Assembly: GCA_944322785.1 (NCBI GenBank)
Contig: CALUPW010000001.1
Location: forward strand, 1 to 64,000
Direction: 5' to 3'
DNA: 64,000 nt
DNA from: Candidatus Gastranaerophilales bacterium
GTDB taxonomy: Bacteria > Cyanobacteriota > Vampirovibrionia > Gastranaerophilales > Gastranaerophilaceae
A program made the position numbers and the translations under genes. Below the pieces are notes generated by a model. It saw nothing but the letters and a program-made list of their open reading frames with translations, did not search any database and had not been told where the DNA came from. Of the stretch, positions 52,788 to 61,892 are shown piece after piece. Within the stretch, counting starts at the first letter, position 1, and each line of letters begins with the position of its first letter.

Positions 52788-54152
52788 TTAATTGAATAAT
52801 TTAAACTCGTAATTGCCAACGCCGCCTATGTCTAAAAGTTTTAGATTTTGTGTTATTGCCTGTATCTCTCCGGCTTTTTCTTTAAGATGGTCGGGATATG
52901 ACTGGTGAAAACTTTCACTCGCTTTTATTAAGCCGTTTGAATGTTCTGTCAGATATTTTAAAAATTCTGCCGGATTCTCTACATAGTCTGTAAGGTAGGC
53001 TGGGTGTGCAAATGCCATGAAAATATTGTTTTCGTCTTTAAAAGCTTCTATTATTTCTTCAAAAGTATTTTCACTTGATGCGACAATTTTATCATTTTCA
53101 AAATGCGGGGCATATTTCTTAAAAATTTCTTCAAACTTAGGATTTTCACCTATATTTCCCGGTACTTTTTTTGCATCATGAAGTTGTCCCAAAGAAGCTC
53201 CGATATTCTCTTTCATTATCCTGAGATACAATTTATCCGGATTTTCCCCGCTACTTTTTGCAAGTTGTGTAATTGCCTGTTTTGTTTGGATGTAATGGTT
53301 GACACGCCAGTGAATATTTGCGACGTTTCCGAAATGTTCAAAATCATAAAATCTTTGGAATTCTCTGAAAGAAAAATTCGCCTCGGGATATATATTCCGT
53401 GCATCTTCAATAAAATTGTTTGTCATCAGTATTCTTTTATTTTTAATGTTTGTTATGAAGTTATTTATTTTTTTTGAATAAGGATTTATTCCGTAAACCA
53501 GAAGCTCGGACATTTCACATGGATTTCCTGATTTTGTGGCTTTGTGAGCAAAACTGACGCCTACTGCCGGCACAAAACGAAGATTTTTGTAACGATCTGG
53601 GTTTTCGGCAATAATTTCAAGCGCCTCTTTAACACTATCCAGTGAGTCCTGATCTGTGAAGGCAAAGATAAATTTCTGTTTGGTTTTTTCATTGAGCTTA
53701 TCTGCATAGTCTGCAGCATCATCAAGAAGATTTTTGACCAGTCCTTTGCCGTCAGAGTAGGCTGTATGACTGTGGAGGTCAATTCTGAAAACTCCGTTAG
53801 ACAAATTAGAAACATCGTAATTTTTATTTTTCATTGTCGGAAGCAGTCTTAAAAGTTCATCTCCTCCCATAACAGAAGCCAGACTGTGCGGAGATGCTTT
53901 TATACTTGCATGCGCCTCCAGTGATTTTGCAAGAGTTCTGGCATATTTTGTAACGTTCATGTTTCTTGCAATATATATGACACCCAGCCCGGCGGCAATT
54001 ATGCTTGCGCTGTATGCAGCTGTTTTTTTGAAGTCCGGACGGTTTTTTGCATATTCATATTCGTATATATATTTGTCATCGTTATTTTCGTTTGTTGTTT
54101 TTTGCCTGAAATGAATTTTGTTGTCCGTAAATTTTACTGCAGAAATTTTCAT
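52788..54152 (-). CDS. Membrane-attached PHP-domain phosphoesterase-like protein
   Basis: 454 residues from ATG 54152 (MKISAVKFTDNKIHFRQKTT); an in-frame GTG at 54158 is less likely. An N-terminal MKIS-type segment precedes one hydrophobic helix at about 46-64 ('AAYSASIIAAGLGVIYIARN'). A PHP-like metal domain follows: 'FRIDLHSHTAYSDGKGL' (about 123-139), 'FIFAFTDQDSLDSVKEAL', 'LRFVPAVGVSFAHKA' and late 'IFMAFAHPAYLTDYV'. These H/D motifs fit a metal phosphoesterase, though 'TDQD' and 'GVSF' replace the commoner TDHD and GVE. The substrate is unknown. Confidence 0.78.
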   Translation of the reverse strand: MKISAVKFTDNKIHFRQKTTNENNDDKYIYEYEYAKNRPDFKKTAAYSASIIAAGLGVIYIARNMNVTKYARTLAKSLEAHASIKASPHSLASVMGGDELLRLLPTMKNKNYDVSNLSNGVFRIDLHSHTAYSDGKGLVKNLLDDAADYADKLNEKTKQKFIFAFTDQDSLDSVKEALEIIAENPDRYKNLRFVPAVGVSFAHKATKSGNPCEMSELLVYGINPYSKKINNFITNIKNKRILMTNNFIEDARNIYPEANFSFREFQRFYDFEHFGNVANIHWRVNHYIQTKQAITQLAKSSGENPDKLYLRIMKENIGASLGQLHDAKKVPGNIGENPKFEEIFKKYAPHFENDKIVASSENTFEEIIEAFKDENNIFMAFAHPAYLTDYVENPAEFLKYLTEHSNGLIKASESFHQSYPDHLKEKAGEIQAITQNLKLLDIGGVGNYEFKLFN

Positions 54153-54595
54153 AATCACCCTAAGCCTTTTACTATAATTATAATAACACGCACATATTTT
54201 TTTTTGCTATTCCCTGAGACGTTACTTAATATTTGTTAAGATTTGAAAACGAAAATAATAATTATTATTAAAATACAAAATTTAAAAAATGTAAATTAGT
54301 TTACATAAGTTTATGTTTTTAATTTTTCGAATAATAAATTTTCAGTATCAAAAATTTCATAAATTTGCATAAAAAAAAACACGTATCAAATAAGAAAAAT
54401 ATTTAAAATATTAATTTTTTTTAACTATTTTTCTTTTAAAAAATTTAATGATAAATTTGTGAGTATAAATCTAAAAAAGTCATGAAATTTTAATAAAAAT
54501 TTTACAAAAAATTTAAAAAAACCATTAAACGGATGATGTTGTAAAAAAAAAGATAATTTATATTTAAATTACTTACTTAACAAGGAGGCTTATTA
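54153..54595. other. AT-rich intergenic stretch
   Basis: 443 bases of very A/T-rich sequence between divergent genes (PHP protein, minus; 54596 gene, plus). The right end has ACAAGGAGGCT, a strong Shine-Dalgarno for 54596, and TTTAAATT-type promoter material. I see no ORF with a start signal, no RNA gene and no long inverted repeat. Confidence 0.5.
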
Positions 54596-55144
54596 ATGAA
54601 AAAAGATTACGAACAAATTCTCAGCAGCTATAACGGTGGCGATTTAGACCTTTCAGGCTGCACAATCAAACATTTGGAACTAGGAAACATTGAAGGTAAC
54701 TTAAACCTTTCAAAATGCGTTATTGACAAATTAACAATCGGCTGGGTAAGCCATGAGATAAATATGTCAGGCGCAGAAATCAAAAATTTTGCAACTCCGA
54801 TTGATGCTGACCGTGTAAACATGGCAGGTGCAAAAGTTAAAAAATTGCCGGAACACATTTACACAGGCTGGTTGAACATGGAAAAATCAACTGTTGAAAA
54901 ATTAAATACAGACATCAGAACAAACGTATTTAATATTTCCGGCACAAAAATCGAACAGTTGCCGAAAAATTTCCGTGTTCACACACTTGTTGTTGATTCA
55001 AAGGTTGCTAAAAATCTTTCATTAACAACATTAAATCAATGTGAAGAACTTGTAATTGACGGACGCAGATATTTTGAACAAAGCGATGCAAACTACAATT
55101 TCTGCAGCATGACTTCAGACGTTCAAGAATGTGCATGTGTATAG
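54596..55144 (+). CDS. Bactofilin/pentapeptide-like solenoid orphan
   Basis: 182 residues with no signal peptide. Regular short strands of about 20 residues repeat: 'GDLDLSGCTIKHLELGNIEG', 'NLNLSKCVIDKLTIGWV', 'EINMSGAEIKNFATPIDA', 'RVNMAGAKVKKLPEHIYTG', 'WLNMEKSTVEKLNTDI' and 'VFNISGTKIEQLPKNFRV'. The pattern N/D-L/M-S-x-x-x-I/V-x-x-L suggests a right-handed beta-helix or LRR-like solenoid. Four cysteines lie in the last 30 residues. It has a strong Shine-Dalgarno and its own terminator, so it is probably well expressed. Function unknown. Confidence 0.75.
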   Translation: MKKDYEQILSSYNGGDLDLSGCTIKHLELGNIEGNLNLSKCVIDKLTIGWVSHEINMSGAEIKNFATPIDADRVNMAGAKVKKLPEHIYTGWLNMEKSTVEKLNTDIRTNVFNISGTKIEQLPKNFRVHTLVVDSKVAKNLSLTTLNQCEELVIDGRRYFEQSDANYNFCSMTSDVQECACV

Positions 55145-55176
55145 TTTGAGAATTTACATTGATATTTATAAATTTG

Positions 55177-55210
55177 AAAAGGTTTTGTGAATTTCACAAA
55201 ACCTTTTTTA
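55177..55210. terminator. Bidirectional terminator
   Basis: AAAAGGTTTTGTGA (55177-55190) and TCACAAAACCTTTT (55194-55207) are perfect 14-bp arms with a 3-base loop and flanking A/T runs. It lies between the convergent 54596 and 55254 genes. Confidence 0.92.
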
Positions 55211-55253
55211 TATTGAAGAATTTAATTATTTTTGAATATTAAAAAATAAAAAA

Positions 55254-56123
55254 TTATTTTGCAAAATTCCAGAAATATCTTTTTAATTTATCGGCAACGC
55301 CGGAATTTTTAATGCCTTTTTTAACTGAAATCATTTCAAATTTTTCAGGCTGTGTTGCACGTTTGTATTTTACATCAGGCATACCGAAAAGCATTGCATA
55401 ACCTACTTTGTAACCTTCGGGTATTTCAAGATGTTCGCAGAGTTCGGGGAACATTTTTATAACAGAATATGCAATTCCGCACCAGCATGTTCCGATACCA
55501 AGACTTTGCGCATAAAGTTCAAAATACGAAAGGGCAATAACCGGATCAATGTCTGCACATGGTGCATCAACCGGAGAGGAAACAACAACCATGTGCGGTG
55601 CTCCTCGAAAGATTATGTCATGACCTTTTAGGAAGGCATTTTTGTATCTTTCAAACTTTCCGGCAAGGTGTTTTAGAGCAGGATTGGTAAGAACTCTGAG
55701 CATTTTACCGTTTGTATAGCTTCTGAAATCATCCATAACTTCGATATCTTCAATGAACGAAAAATGAAGTCTGTGATTGTTTACACCTGTCGGTGTCCAG
55801 TTAAGCATGTTTTTCAATTTTTCCATCAAATCTCTGTCAACATTTTCATATTTATAGTGTCTATAGCTTCTTCTTGTTTTAATGAGATTTAAAACTTTGG
55901 AAGCCTCAGGCAGATTGTCCGGCAAATCTGACTCCTCCGGATTTTTGCCGCAAATTGACAGTGCGCCTGTCGGACAAATTGCAAGACAGTGCTGGCATTT
56001 TATACATTTTGTTGCATCAAAGACGGGAATTTGATTTTCGTCAAATTTTAAGGCATGTCCCATGCAGTCGTTAATACATTTGCCGCAGTGGACACATTTT
56101 TCATTGTTTACTTTAAATTCCAT
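55254..56123 (-). CDS. Ferredoxin-nitroreductase fusion
   Basis: 289 residues. An N-terminal 2[4Fe-4S] ferredoxin has 'CVHCGKCINDCMGHALKF' (about 10-27) and 'CIKCQHCLAICPTGALSI' (about 40-57). A nitroreductase domain follows, starting 'IKTRRSYRHYKYENVDRDLM', with 'MLNWTPTGVNNHRLHFSFIE' (FMN contact) and 'YAQSLGIGTCWCGIAYSV'. Such fusions are common in anaerobes, where ferredoxin feeds electrons to flavin for reduction of nitro or other substrates. The start has GGAGGT upstream. Monocistronic. Confidence 0.92.
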   Translation of the reverse strand: MEFKVNNEKCVHCGKCINDCMGHALKFDENQIPVFDATKCIKCQHCLAICPTGALSICGKNPEESDLPDNLPEASKVLNLIKTRRSYRHYKYENVDRDLMEKLKNMLNWTPTGVNNHRLHFSFIEDIEVMDDFRSYTNGKMLRVLTNPALKHLAGKFERYKNAFLKGHDIIFRGAPHMVVVSSPVDAPCADIDPVIALSYFELYAQSLGIGTCWCGIAYSVIKMFPELCEHLEIPEGYKVGYAMLFGMPDVKYKRATQPEKFEMISVKKGIKNSGVADKLKRYFWNFAK

Positions 56124-56168
56124 ATTACCTCCATTAAATTTTCAGTTATATTGACGGATACAATCAAT

Positions 56169-57380
56169 TTATAGCAGGAATTGAGTTCCTACAAGAATTT
56201 TGTGAGAATCGGGACGGTGCTGATTCTGGCAGAAGATATAATTTAAGATTACTTTTACTGCCTGTCCTTTTATAAAATAATTGATACCTGTTGTATATTC
56301 CCTGCTTTTGTTATGAGCGATATCGGTATTGGGGTCGAATTCATCGTAGCGGAAAAGAACCTGAACTTTCGGTGTAATTTTATAGGCAACTGTTGTATAA
56401 AATCCTGCAGCTTTATTTGTGGTAAGTCCTGTCAAACCGTTTGAACCGTTTGAATGAGCCCATTCAAATCTTGTTGTAAATTTTTTGTATTCATAACCTG
56501 CATAGGCCCCAGCGACAAAGAAATCTGAATGCCTTTTGCCTGCTGTGATGCCGCCTCCTGTAACCAGTTTTCCGTATTTGCCGTCAGTTTTTGCAAGCGG
56601 TTTAAAGTTTACCCAGCCGTCAAATTCTACGCCGGGAAAAAATGATGAAAAGAAAGTATCAGAACTTAATGCTCCCAAATCGTAATCTATAAAATCATAA
56701 TTTCCTACAACACGCAGCCCAAACTTGCGGACTGTTCCGAAGTTGCGTGAAATTTGCGAGCGGTTGATAAATGGAAGTGTATATGGACTTTGTGAACCTT
56801 CATAACCTACAGCAGGGCGGGTATTGCCGAGAATTATTCTGTGATGCGGAATTCTGTTTGTTGCAATATAGGCATCCTGTATGAAATTCTGCATAAATGG
56901 ACGCTGGCTCTGGGGTGTCGGATTTAGCATAATCCGGAAGTCTTCTTCGCCGCTTTTTAAAACTCCGTCAAGGTTTACATTTATTACTCCTATTTTGTAT
57001 AAGAAATCATCGTCGTCACTTTCATTAAATTCATACCTGCCGTGGCTTTGAAAGGCAACCCACGGGTGAAAACTTTTTAAAGGTCCTCTTTCAAAATGCA
57101 TTGTCGTAATTTCGTTTGATAATGGAATTGCAACGTCCGTTCTTTCAATTTCAATGTTGTAAACTTCTTTTAATTTTTCGGCAAGTGTTTTTTCATGAGG
57201 TAATTGAATTATGTCTTCATCCTCCGGATTTTCTTGCGAAGGTTCAATAAAATTCAATTGTGTTTCAAGAAAAATTTCTTCTCCGGTATCTGCGGCTTCA
57301 CCTTTTACTTCCTCATCCTCCGCAAATACAGGCATTGATATTAACATTAACAAAAAAATTATTGAGATTATCTTTTTCAC
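56169..57380 (-). CDS. Outer-membrane beta-barrel porin
   Basis: 403 residues. Signal peptide 'MKKIISIIFLLMLISMPVFA' is followed by an acidic stretch ('EDEEVKGEAADTGEEIFLET') and then alternating amphipathic strands ending in a C-terminal aromatic-rich strand '...SHKILVGTQFLL', the typical terminal beta-signal. It looks like a phosphate-selective-porin (OprO/P-like) or general porin: 'GSNGLTGLTTNKAAGFYTTV' and 'VQVLFRYDEFDPNTDIAH' are typical barrel strands. The pore's substrate is not visible. No neighbouring transport gene. Confidence 0.82.
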   Translation of the reverse strand: MKKIISIIFLLMLISMPVFAEDEEVKGEAADTGEEIFLETQLNFIEPSQENPEDEDIIQLPHEKTLAEKLKEVYNIEIERTDVAIPLSNEITTMHFERGPLKSFHPWVAFQSHGRYEFNESDDDDFLYKIGVINVNLDGVLKSGEEDFRIMLNPTPQSQRPFMQNFIQDAYIATNRIPHHRIILGNTRPAVGYEGSQSPYTLPFINRSQISRNFGTVRKFGLRVVGNYDFIDYDLGALSSDTFFSSFFPGVEFDGWVNFKPLAKTDGKYGKLVTGGGITAGKRHSDFFVAGAYAGYEYKKFTTRFEWAHSNGSNGLTGLTTNKAAGFYTTVAYKITPKVQVLFRYDEFDPNTDIAHNKSREYTTGINYFIKGQAVKVILNYIFCQNQHRPDSHKILVGTQFLL

Positions 57381-57505
57381 TTGTTGTAACTACTCTTTAT
57401 CGACTTAGATTTATTAAAATAATAATACAAAAAACAAAGGATTTCATAAAAAATCTCTTGTCACCTGAAAATTTTCACGTGATAATATATTTCGGGTAAA
57501 ATATT

Positions 57506-58195
57506 ATGACAACGAATTTTGATTTTTTAAAAAGCACTGATAAAAATCTTTTTGATATAATTTCGGAAGCCGAAAAACTTTATCGGGACGAATATTTTGA
57601 GCAATGCATGACACAGACAAGAAGATTTGGTGAAAATATATGCAAGGATGTTCTCGGCAGCAGGCGGACTACAGAGGAAACTTTTGATGACATGCTTGCA
57701 ACCTTAAAAGACAAATCAAAAGGTAATCCTCAGGAAAAAGAATTTCTTGATGATTTGTATTTTTTAAAACGCAGCGGCAACAAATCCGTCCATGCCGGCA
57801 CTGTTAAAAAAGACGGAATGGCTGCGCTTGAGTGTCTTCAAAGAGCGTTTGAAGTCGCAATAAGTTATTCTGTTTTTAAAAACGGGCCGTCTGACAAAAT
57901 TATGCGGCTTCAATATGACACGGAACTCCTTGTAACGGGTAATAAGAATAAATCTCTGGCTGAGCGGTACAATGAAGAAAAGAAACGCTCTAAAAATCCA
58001 AAAAATGATTTAAAAACCGTTGAAAAACCCTCTAAAAAATCCAAAAAGCAAAAATCATTTGAAAAGGGCAAAAAACATTCTAAAAAATCTTCTAAAATAC
58101 AAAAAATTTCTCTTTTTTGGCTTGTTATGGTTGTTGCATTTACGATTTCATTAACAACAATCGGTTTTTTAATGCTGACGTTTATCAGACCTTGA
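57506..58195 (+). CDS. HEPN/DUF4145-like protein with C-terminal membrane anchor
   Basis: 229 residues. The N-terminal 120 residues are helical with 'FDIISEAEKLYRDEYFEQCM' and 'TRRFGENICKDVL', then 'LDDLYFLKRSGNKSVHAGTV', which is the DUF4145/HEPN-like pattern in which R-x-x-G-N-x-x-x-H marks the family. A Lys/Ser-rich linker (about 155-200) leads to one membrane helix at the C-terminus ('LFWLVMVVAFTISLTTIGFL'). It might be a tail-anchored sensor or toxin-like protein. Function unknown; a defence role is not shown. Confidence 0.7.
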   Translation: MTTNFDFLKSTDKNLFDIISEAEKLYRDEYFEQCMTQTRRFGENICKDVLGSRRTTEETFDDMLATLKDKSKGNPQEKEFLDDLYFLKRSGNKSVHAGTVKKDGMAALECLQRAFEVAISYSVFKNGPSDKIMRLQYDTELLVTGNKNKSLAERYNEEKKRSKNPKNDLKTVEKPSKKSKKQKSFEKGKKHSKKSSKIQKISLFWLVMVVAFTISLTTIGFLMLTFIRP

Positions 58196-58198
58196 TTG

Positions 58199-59983
58199 TT
58201 ACTGATTATTTTTTTCAAAAAATTCAGTGATTTTCTGTTGAATTTCAAAAAGAATTTTGTTGAAATTTTCCAGATTATTTTCCGCATTTTTTAATGCGTT
58301 GTCAAATTGAACTTTGCACTCTTTTATCAGTTTTTTGTAATCATCCGATTTGGAATTTTTCGGCATTTTTTTAACAGGTGTTTTGACTGTTTTATTTTTG
58401 GGGGAACTTTTAGTTTCCGGCTTTATTTTTTCATTAACAATTTTTTCATTTTGATTGTGAATATATTGTTTGAAATTTTCCATTTCAACTGCTGTTTTTT
58501 TAATACAATCATCAATTCCTGTTTGTTCCAGTTCTATGTCGTTATAGTATTTCAAAACCGGCGGAATCATCTGCGGATATTTCGGATTGAAATTTTTAAC
58601 TACATTATCATGATTTATCAGAAAATATTTACTTGTTCCGTCTTTTAAAATGTGCAGACGAATCAGATGGTTTCCTTTGCCGGAATTCATTTTTAAAACG
58701 GATATTATTTCGTTATCTTCGGTTTTAAATACAAAGCCTCTTTGTCCGCCTGCGGCATGCCATTTGGGATATGAAGTTTTTAGATTTGAACGTACAGCGG
58801 GAGAAAGTTTGGAAAATTGTTCGCACAAATCATCATAAATCGTATTTATATTTGTAAGATTATCAAATGTTTTGCCTTGAATTTTTCCGACAACGGGTGT
58901 CATTTTTCTTTCAAGGATTTTTTGCTTTAAAAATGTATTAAAATCGTTTAGTTTTTCTTCATATAACTCCAGATATTTTTCAAGAGCAGGGTGTATTTTA
59001 TTAACTGATTTTTCATCATAAAAATTGAGTTTCGGCGGAATAATGTTAAAATGTTCAATATTAAAATTTGAAACAATTCGTTTTTTATTATCAAATAAAA
59101 ATCCATCAACGATTTCACCATCCGAATTGTAAATCAAAAGGCGTGTAAGGGTGCCATGTTCAGGGTGTTCAAGTTTTTTGTAAACAATTTGATTTTTATT
59201 ATCTCCTATGTTTGTCAAAATATGCGTCGGCTGTTTTGCCTGAAGTGTGTAATCACCGTATTCGCTTCTAAGTTTAATAGATAGTTTGTGCGGTAAACTT
59301 TTTATAAGGTTATCGGTTTCATTGTACAAACGTTCAATGTTTTCAAATTGTTTAAGGGTTTTACCGCCGAGGGTAAATATTTCCGGTTTTAAAAATTGAC
59401 CGCTCATTCTGTTTAAGAGTTTACGAAGTTTAAGCATCTGGAAATCTAAATTGTCTATAATATTTTCAAGTACAGATTCAGAAAAACCGTTTTTCAGATC
59501 TTCTTTTGTTAAATACTCTGTTTTTTCCGGAAATATATATGCATGATTAGGATGTTCGTCTTTTAAAGGTCTGTTGTAGTCTGCTATTGTAAAGGAATTT
59601 AAAAAGATTTTGTTATCGGGGTAATCTTTTCCTTTTTTAACGACTATTTTTAAAATGTCCCGTGCGGTTTTGTTTTCCGGCACTCTTATGACGATTGAAG
59701 TTTTTGCCTCACCGCAGTCATGGAATGTTAATGAGCGTCCGAATTCAATATTGCCGAATTCTTTTTCAATCTGTTTGATACCTTCATCCGTTTTTCTGGA
59801 AAGCGCCGTCAAAATTTCCTCATACGCTCCCGCAACTGAGGCAATACTTTCTGCAAGGCGATGGTTGAGAAAAATCGGGCTTCCTTTAAAGGTTATATTA
59901 TCTTTTTTCTCATTGATTTGATCTGGTTTATAGGAGTGAAACTTGTTGTTTGTATTAAATATGTTTATGGATGAGATAATCAT
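58199..59983 (-). CDS. Large orphan protein with FKG-type N-terminus
   Basis: 594 residues. It opens 'MIISSINIFNTNNKFHSYKP' and then 'DNITFKGSPIFLN', the lineage-style ITFKG segment. The body has two similar halves: 'LKQFENIERLYNETDNLIKS' near residue 207 with 'IKLRSEYGDYTLQAKQPTHI', and 'FDNLTNINTIYDDLCEQFSK' near 374 with 'RSNLKTSYPKWHAAGGQRGF', each ending in an 'LIRLHILKDGTSKYFLINHD'-like segment. A basic Lys/Pro linker (about 520-545) and a coiled coil end the protein. No signal peptide and no family is recognised. Its stop is 3 bases past the convergent 57506 gene's stop. Confidence 0.75.
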   Translation of the reverse strand: MIISSINIFNTNNKFHSYKPDQINEKKDNITFKGSPIFLNHRLAESIASVAGAYEEILTALSRKTDEGIKQIEKEFGNIEFGRSLTFHDCGEAKTSIVIRVPENKTARDILKIVVKKGKDYPDNKIFLNSFTIADYNRPLKDEHPNHAYIFPEKTEYLTKEDLKNGFSESVLENIIDNLDFQMLKLRKLLNRMSGQFLKPEIFTLGGKTLKQFENIERLYNETDNLIKSLPHKLSIKLRSEYGDYTLQAKQPTHILTNIGDNKNQIVYKKLEHPEHGTLTRLLIYNSDGEIVDGFLFDNKKRIVSNFNIEHFNIIPPKLNFYDEKSVNKIHPALEKYLELYEEKLNDFNTFLKQKILERKMTPVVGKIQGKTFDNLTNINTIYDDLCEQFSKLSPAVRSNLKTSYPKWHAAGGQRGFVFKTEDNEIISVLKMNSGKGNHLIRLHILKDGTSKYFLINHDNVVKNFNPKYPQMIPPVLKYYNDIELEQTGIDDCIKKTAVEMENFKQYIHNQNEKIVNEKIKPETKSSPKNKTVKTPVKKMPKNSKSDDYKKLIKECKVQFDNALKNAENNLENFNKILFEIQQKITEFFEKNNQ

Positions 59984-60163
59984 ATGCGATATAAAACTGG
60001 TGAAATTTTTTTTTGCTATTAATTTTATTAAAAAGGATATATTATTAAAAATTCTTGATATTCGGGCATTTCAGGTATATAATAAATCTTTACATAAACT
60101 TTTAAAAAGATATTTTTATGATATTTTAATTTTGAATGTTCAGAGTAAGGAGACGAGTATTTA

Positions 60164-60979
60164 ATGAAGGTATTGATATTGGCAGGCGGGCTTGGTACCA
60201 GATTGGGTGAAGAAACCGTTACTAAACCCAAACCGATGGTTGAAATCGGCGGCTATCCGATATTGTGGCATATAATGAAGATTTATTCTCATTACGGATT
60301 TAACGATTTTATTATTTTGACAGGTTACAAATCCCATATAATCAAAGATTATTTTGTACATTATTATCAAAGATACTCAGATTTGACAATAGATATGCGC
60401 TATAACACGGTGGAACTTCACAAAATGCGCACAGAACCATGGAAAGTAACAATGCTTTATACGGGACAGGCTGCGATGACAGGAGCAAGAATTAAAAAAG
60501 CGCAAAATTATGTCGGTAATGAACCTTTTTTACTTACCTACGGCGACGGTGTTGCGGATGTAAATATTGAAGAACTTGTTAAATTCCACAAATCATCAGG
60601 TAAAATTATGACGATGACCTCTGTTCAGCCTTCAGGGAGATTCGGTGCGTTAAATATTGCATCGGACGGCACAATTACATCTTTTAAAGAAAAACCCAAA
60701 GGCGACGGGGCATGGATTAACGGCGGATTTTTTGTCTGCGAACCCGAGGTTTTTAATTATATTGAAGAAGGAAATGACAACGAAATTTTTGAACGCCGTC
60801 CGCTTGAAACAATTGCAAATCACGGCGGACTGGTTGCCTATAAGCACTATGGTTTCTGGCGTCCGATGGATACGCTAAGGGATAAAATTGAACTTGATGA
60901 GATGTGGAAATCAGGTGATGCCCCGTGGAAAGTTTGGGAAAAACAAAATGCTTATGTTAGTCTTTCAGGAAAGGTTTAA
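60164..60979 (+). CDS. rfbF: Glucose-1-phosphate cytidylyltransferase
   Basis: 271 residues. Nucleotidyltransferase signature 'LILAGGLGTRLGEETVTKPK' (about 4-23) with 'PMVEIGGYPILWHIMKIYSH'; 'FLLTYGDGVADVN' binds metal, and 'GRFGALNI...GDGAWINGGFFVCEPEV' is characteristic of RfbF. It makes CDP-glucose from CTP and glucose-1-phosphate, the entry step to CDP-linked 3,6-dideoxyhexoses of O-antigen-like polysaccharides. AGTAAGGAGACG precedes the ATG. It starts the sugar operon with the next gene 4 bases away. Confidence 0.96.
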   Translation: MKVLILAGGLGTRLGEETVTKPKPMVEIGGYPILWHIMKIYSHYGFNDFIILTGYKSHIIKDYFVHYYQRYSDLTIDMRYNTVELHKMRTEPWKVTMLYTGQAAMTGARIKKAQNYVGNEPFLLTYGDGVADVNIEELVKFHKSSGKIMTMTSVQPSGRFGALNIASDGTITSFKEKPKGDGAWINGGFFVCEPEVFNYIEEGNDNEIFERRPLETIANHGGLVAYKHYGFWRPMDTLRDKIELDEMWKSGDAPWKVWEKQNAYVSLSGKV

Positions 60980-60983
60980 TTGA

Positions 60984-61892
60984 ATGTCAAAAAGAGTTCT
61001 TATTACAGGTGCTTCTGGTTTTATCGGAAAACAACTTGTAAAAGATTTAGTTTTAAACGGATACGATGTCGTCGGTATTAATTTTCAAAATCAAGTCGAT
61101 TTCCGTCATAACAATTTGAAAATTGTGACACTTGATTTGCTGGACTTTGCTGCGGTCAAAGATTTTATTCAATCAAACAGGTTTGAAAATTTAATCCATC
61201 TGGCATGGTACGGCGATAAAAAATGCCATTCTCACAACATAAACATTGAATGGGTGGGGGCTTCTCTTAATCTTTTAAAGTATTTTAAAGAAAACAGCGG
61301 GAAAAAAATTCTTTTTGCCGGAAGTATTTCAGAATACGACTTTGAGTACGGATATTTTAAAGAGGATTTAACTCCGCTTGATAACAAATCTCTTTACGGG
61401 CAGTCAAAAGCTGCTTTGTTTAATGTTGCCAGAACTTATTGCGGGCAAAACGAAATTGATTTTAAATGGGCAAGAATATTTAATTTATACGGTCAGTTTG
61501 AGCGTCCCGAAAGATTGATGCCTTATGTAATTACATCCATGCTGAAAGGGGAAGACGTTAAAGTTTCGCCTTGCACAAAATATCAGGATTATTTGTATTT
61601 GAAAGATGTTTCAAAAGCTATAGTCAAGTTTTTTGAAAGCGATGTCCAAGGAGCTGTTAACATTTGTTCGGGTGAACCGGTTCAATTAAAAACAATTGTT
61701 GAAAAAATTAAGGAGTTAACGAATTTTTCAGGCAACATTTTATACGGTGCAATTCCTGCCGGTTTTGAAGATCCTGTTGTCGTTGGCAACTGTTTAAAAC
61801 TGAAAAACGAAGTCAAATGGACTCCCGAATATTCCCTTGATGACGGTTTGACAGAATGTGTTGAATGGTGGAGGGGACAGATTAATGTCTAA
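60984..61892 (+). CDS. NAD-dependent epimerase/dehydratase (sugar nucleotide), copy 1
   Basis: 302 residues, extended SDR. NAD-binding 'VLITGASGFIGKQLVKDL' (G-x-x-G-x-x-G) is at about 5-22 and the active-site 'LYGQSKAALFNVA' (YxxxK) at about 136-148. 'IHLAWYGDKKCHSHNINIEW' replaces the usual H-x-A-A motif with HLAW. It probably reduces or epimerises the CDP-4-keto-sugar made by RfbG, as abequose/paratose synthases or related reductases do; the exact product cannot be read. It overlaps the next gene's start. Confidence 0.87.
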   Translation: MSKRVLITGASGFIGKQLVKDLVLNGYDVVGINFQNQVDFRHNNLKIVTLDLLDFAAVKDFIQSNRFENLIHLAWYGDKKCHSHNINIEWVGASLNLLKYFKENSGKKILFAGSISEYDFEYGYFKEDLTPLDNKSLYGQSKAALFNVARTYCGQNEIDFKWARIFNLYGQFERPERLMPYVITSMLKGEDVKVSPCTKYQDYLYLKDVSKAIVKFFESDVQGAVNICSGEPVQLKTIVEKIKELTNFSGNILYGAIPAGFEDPVVVGNCLKLKNEVKWTPEYSLDDGLTECVEWWRGQINV

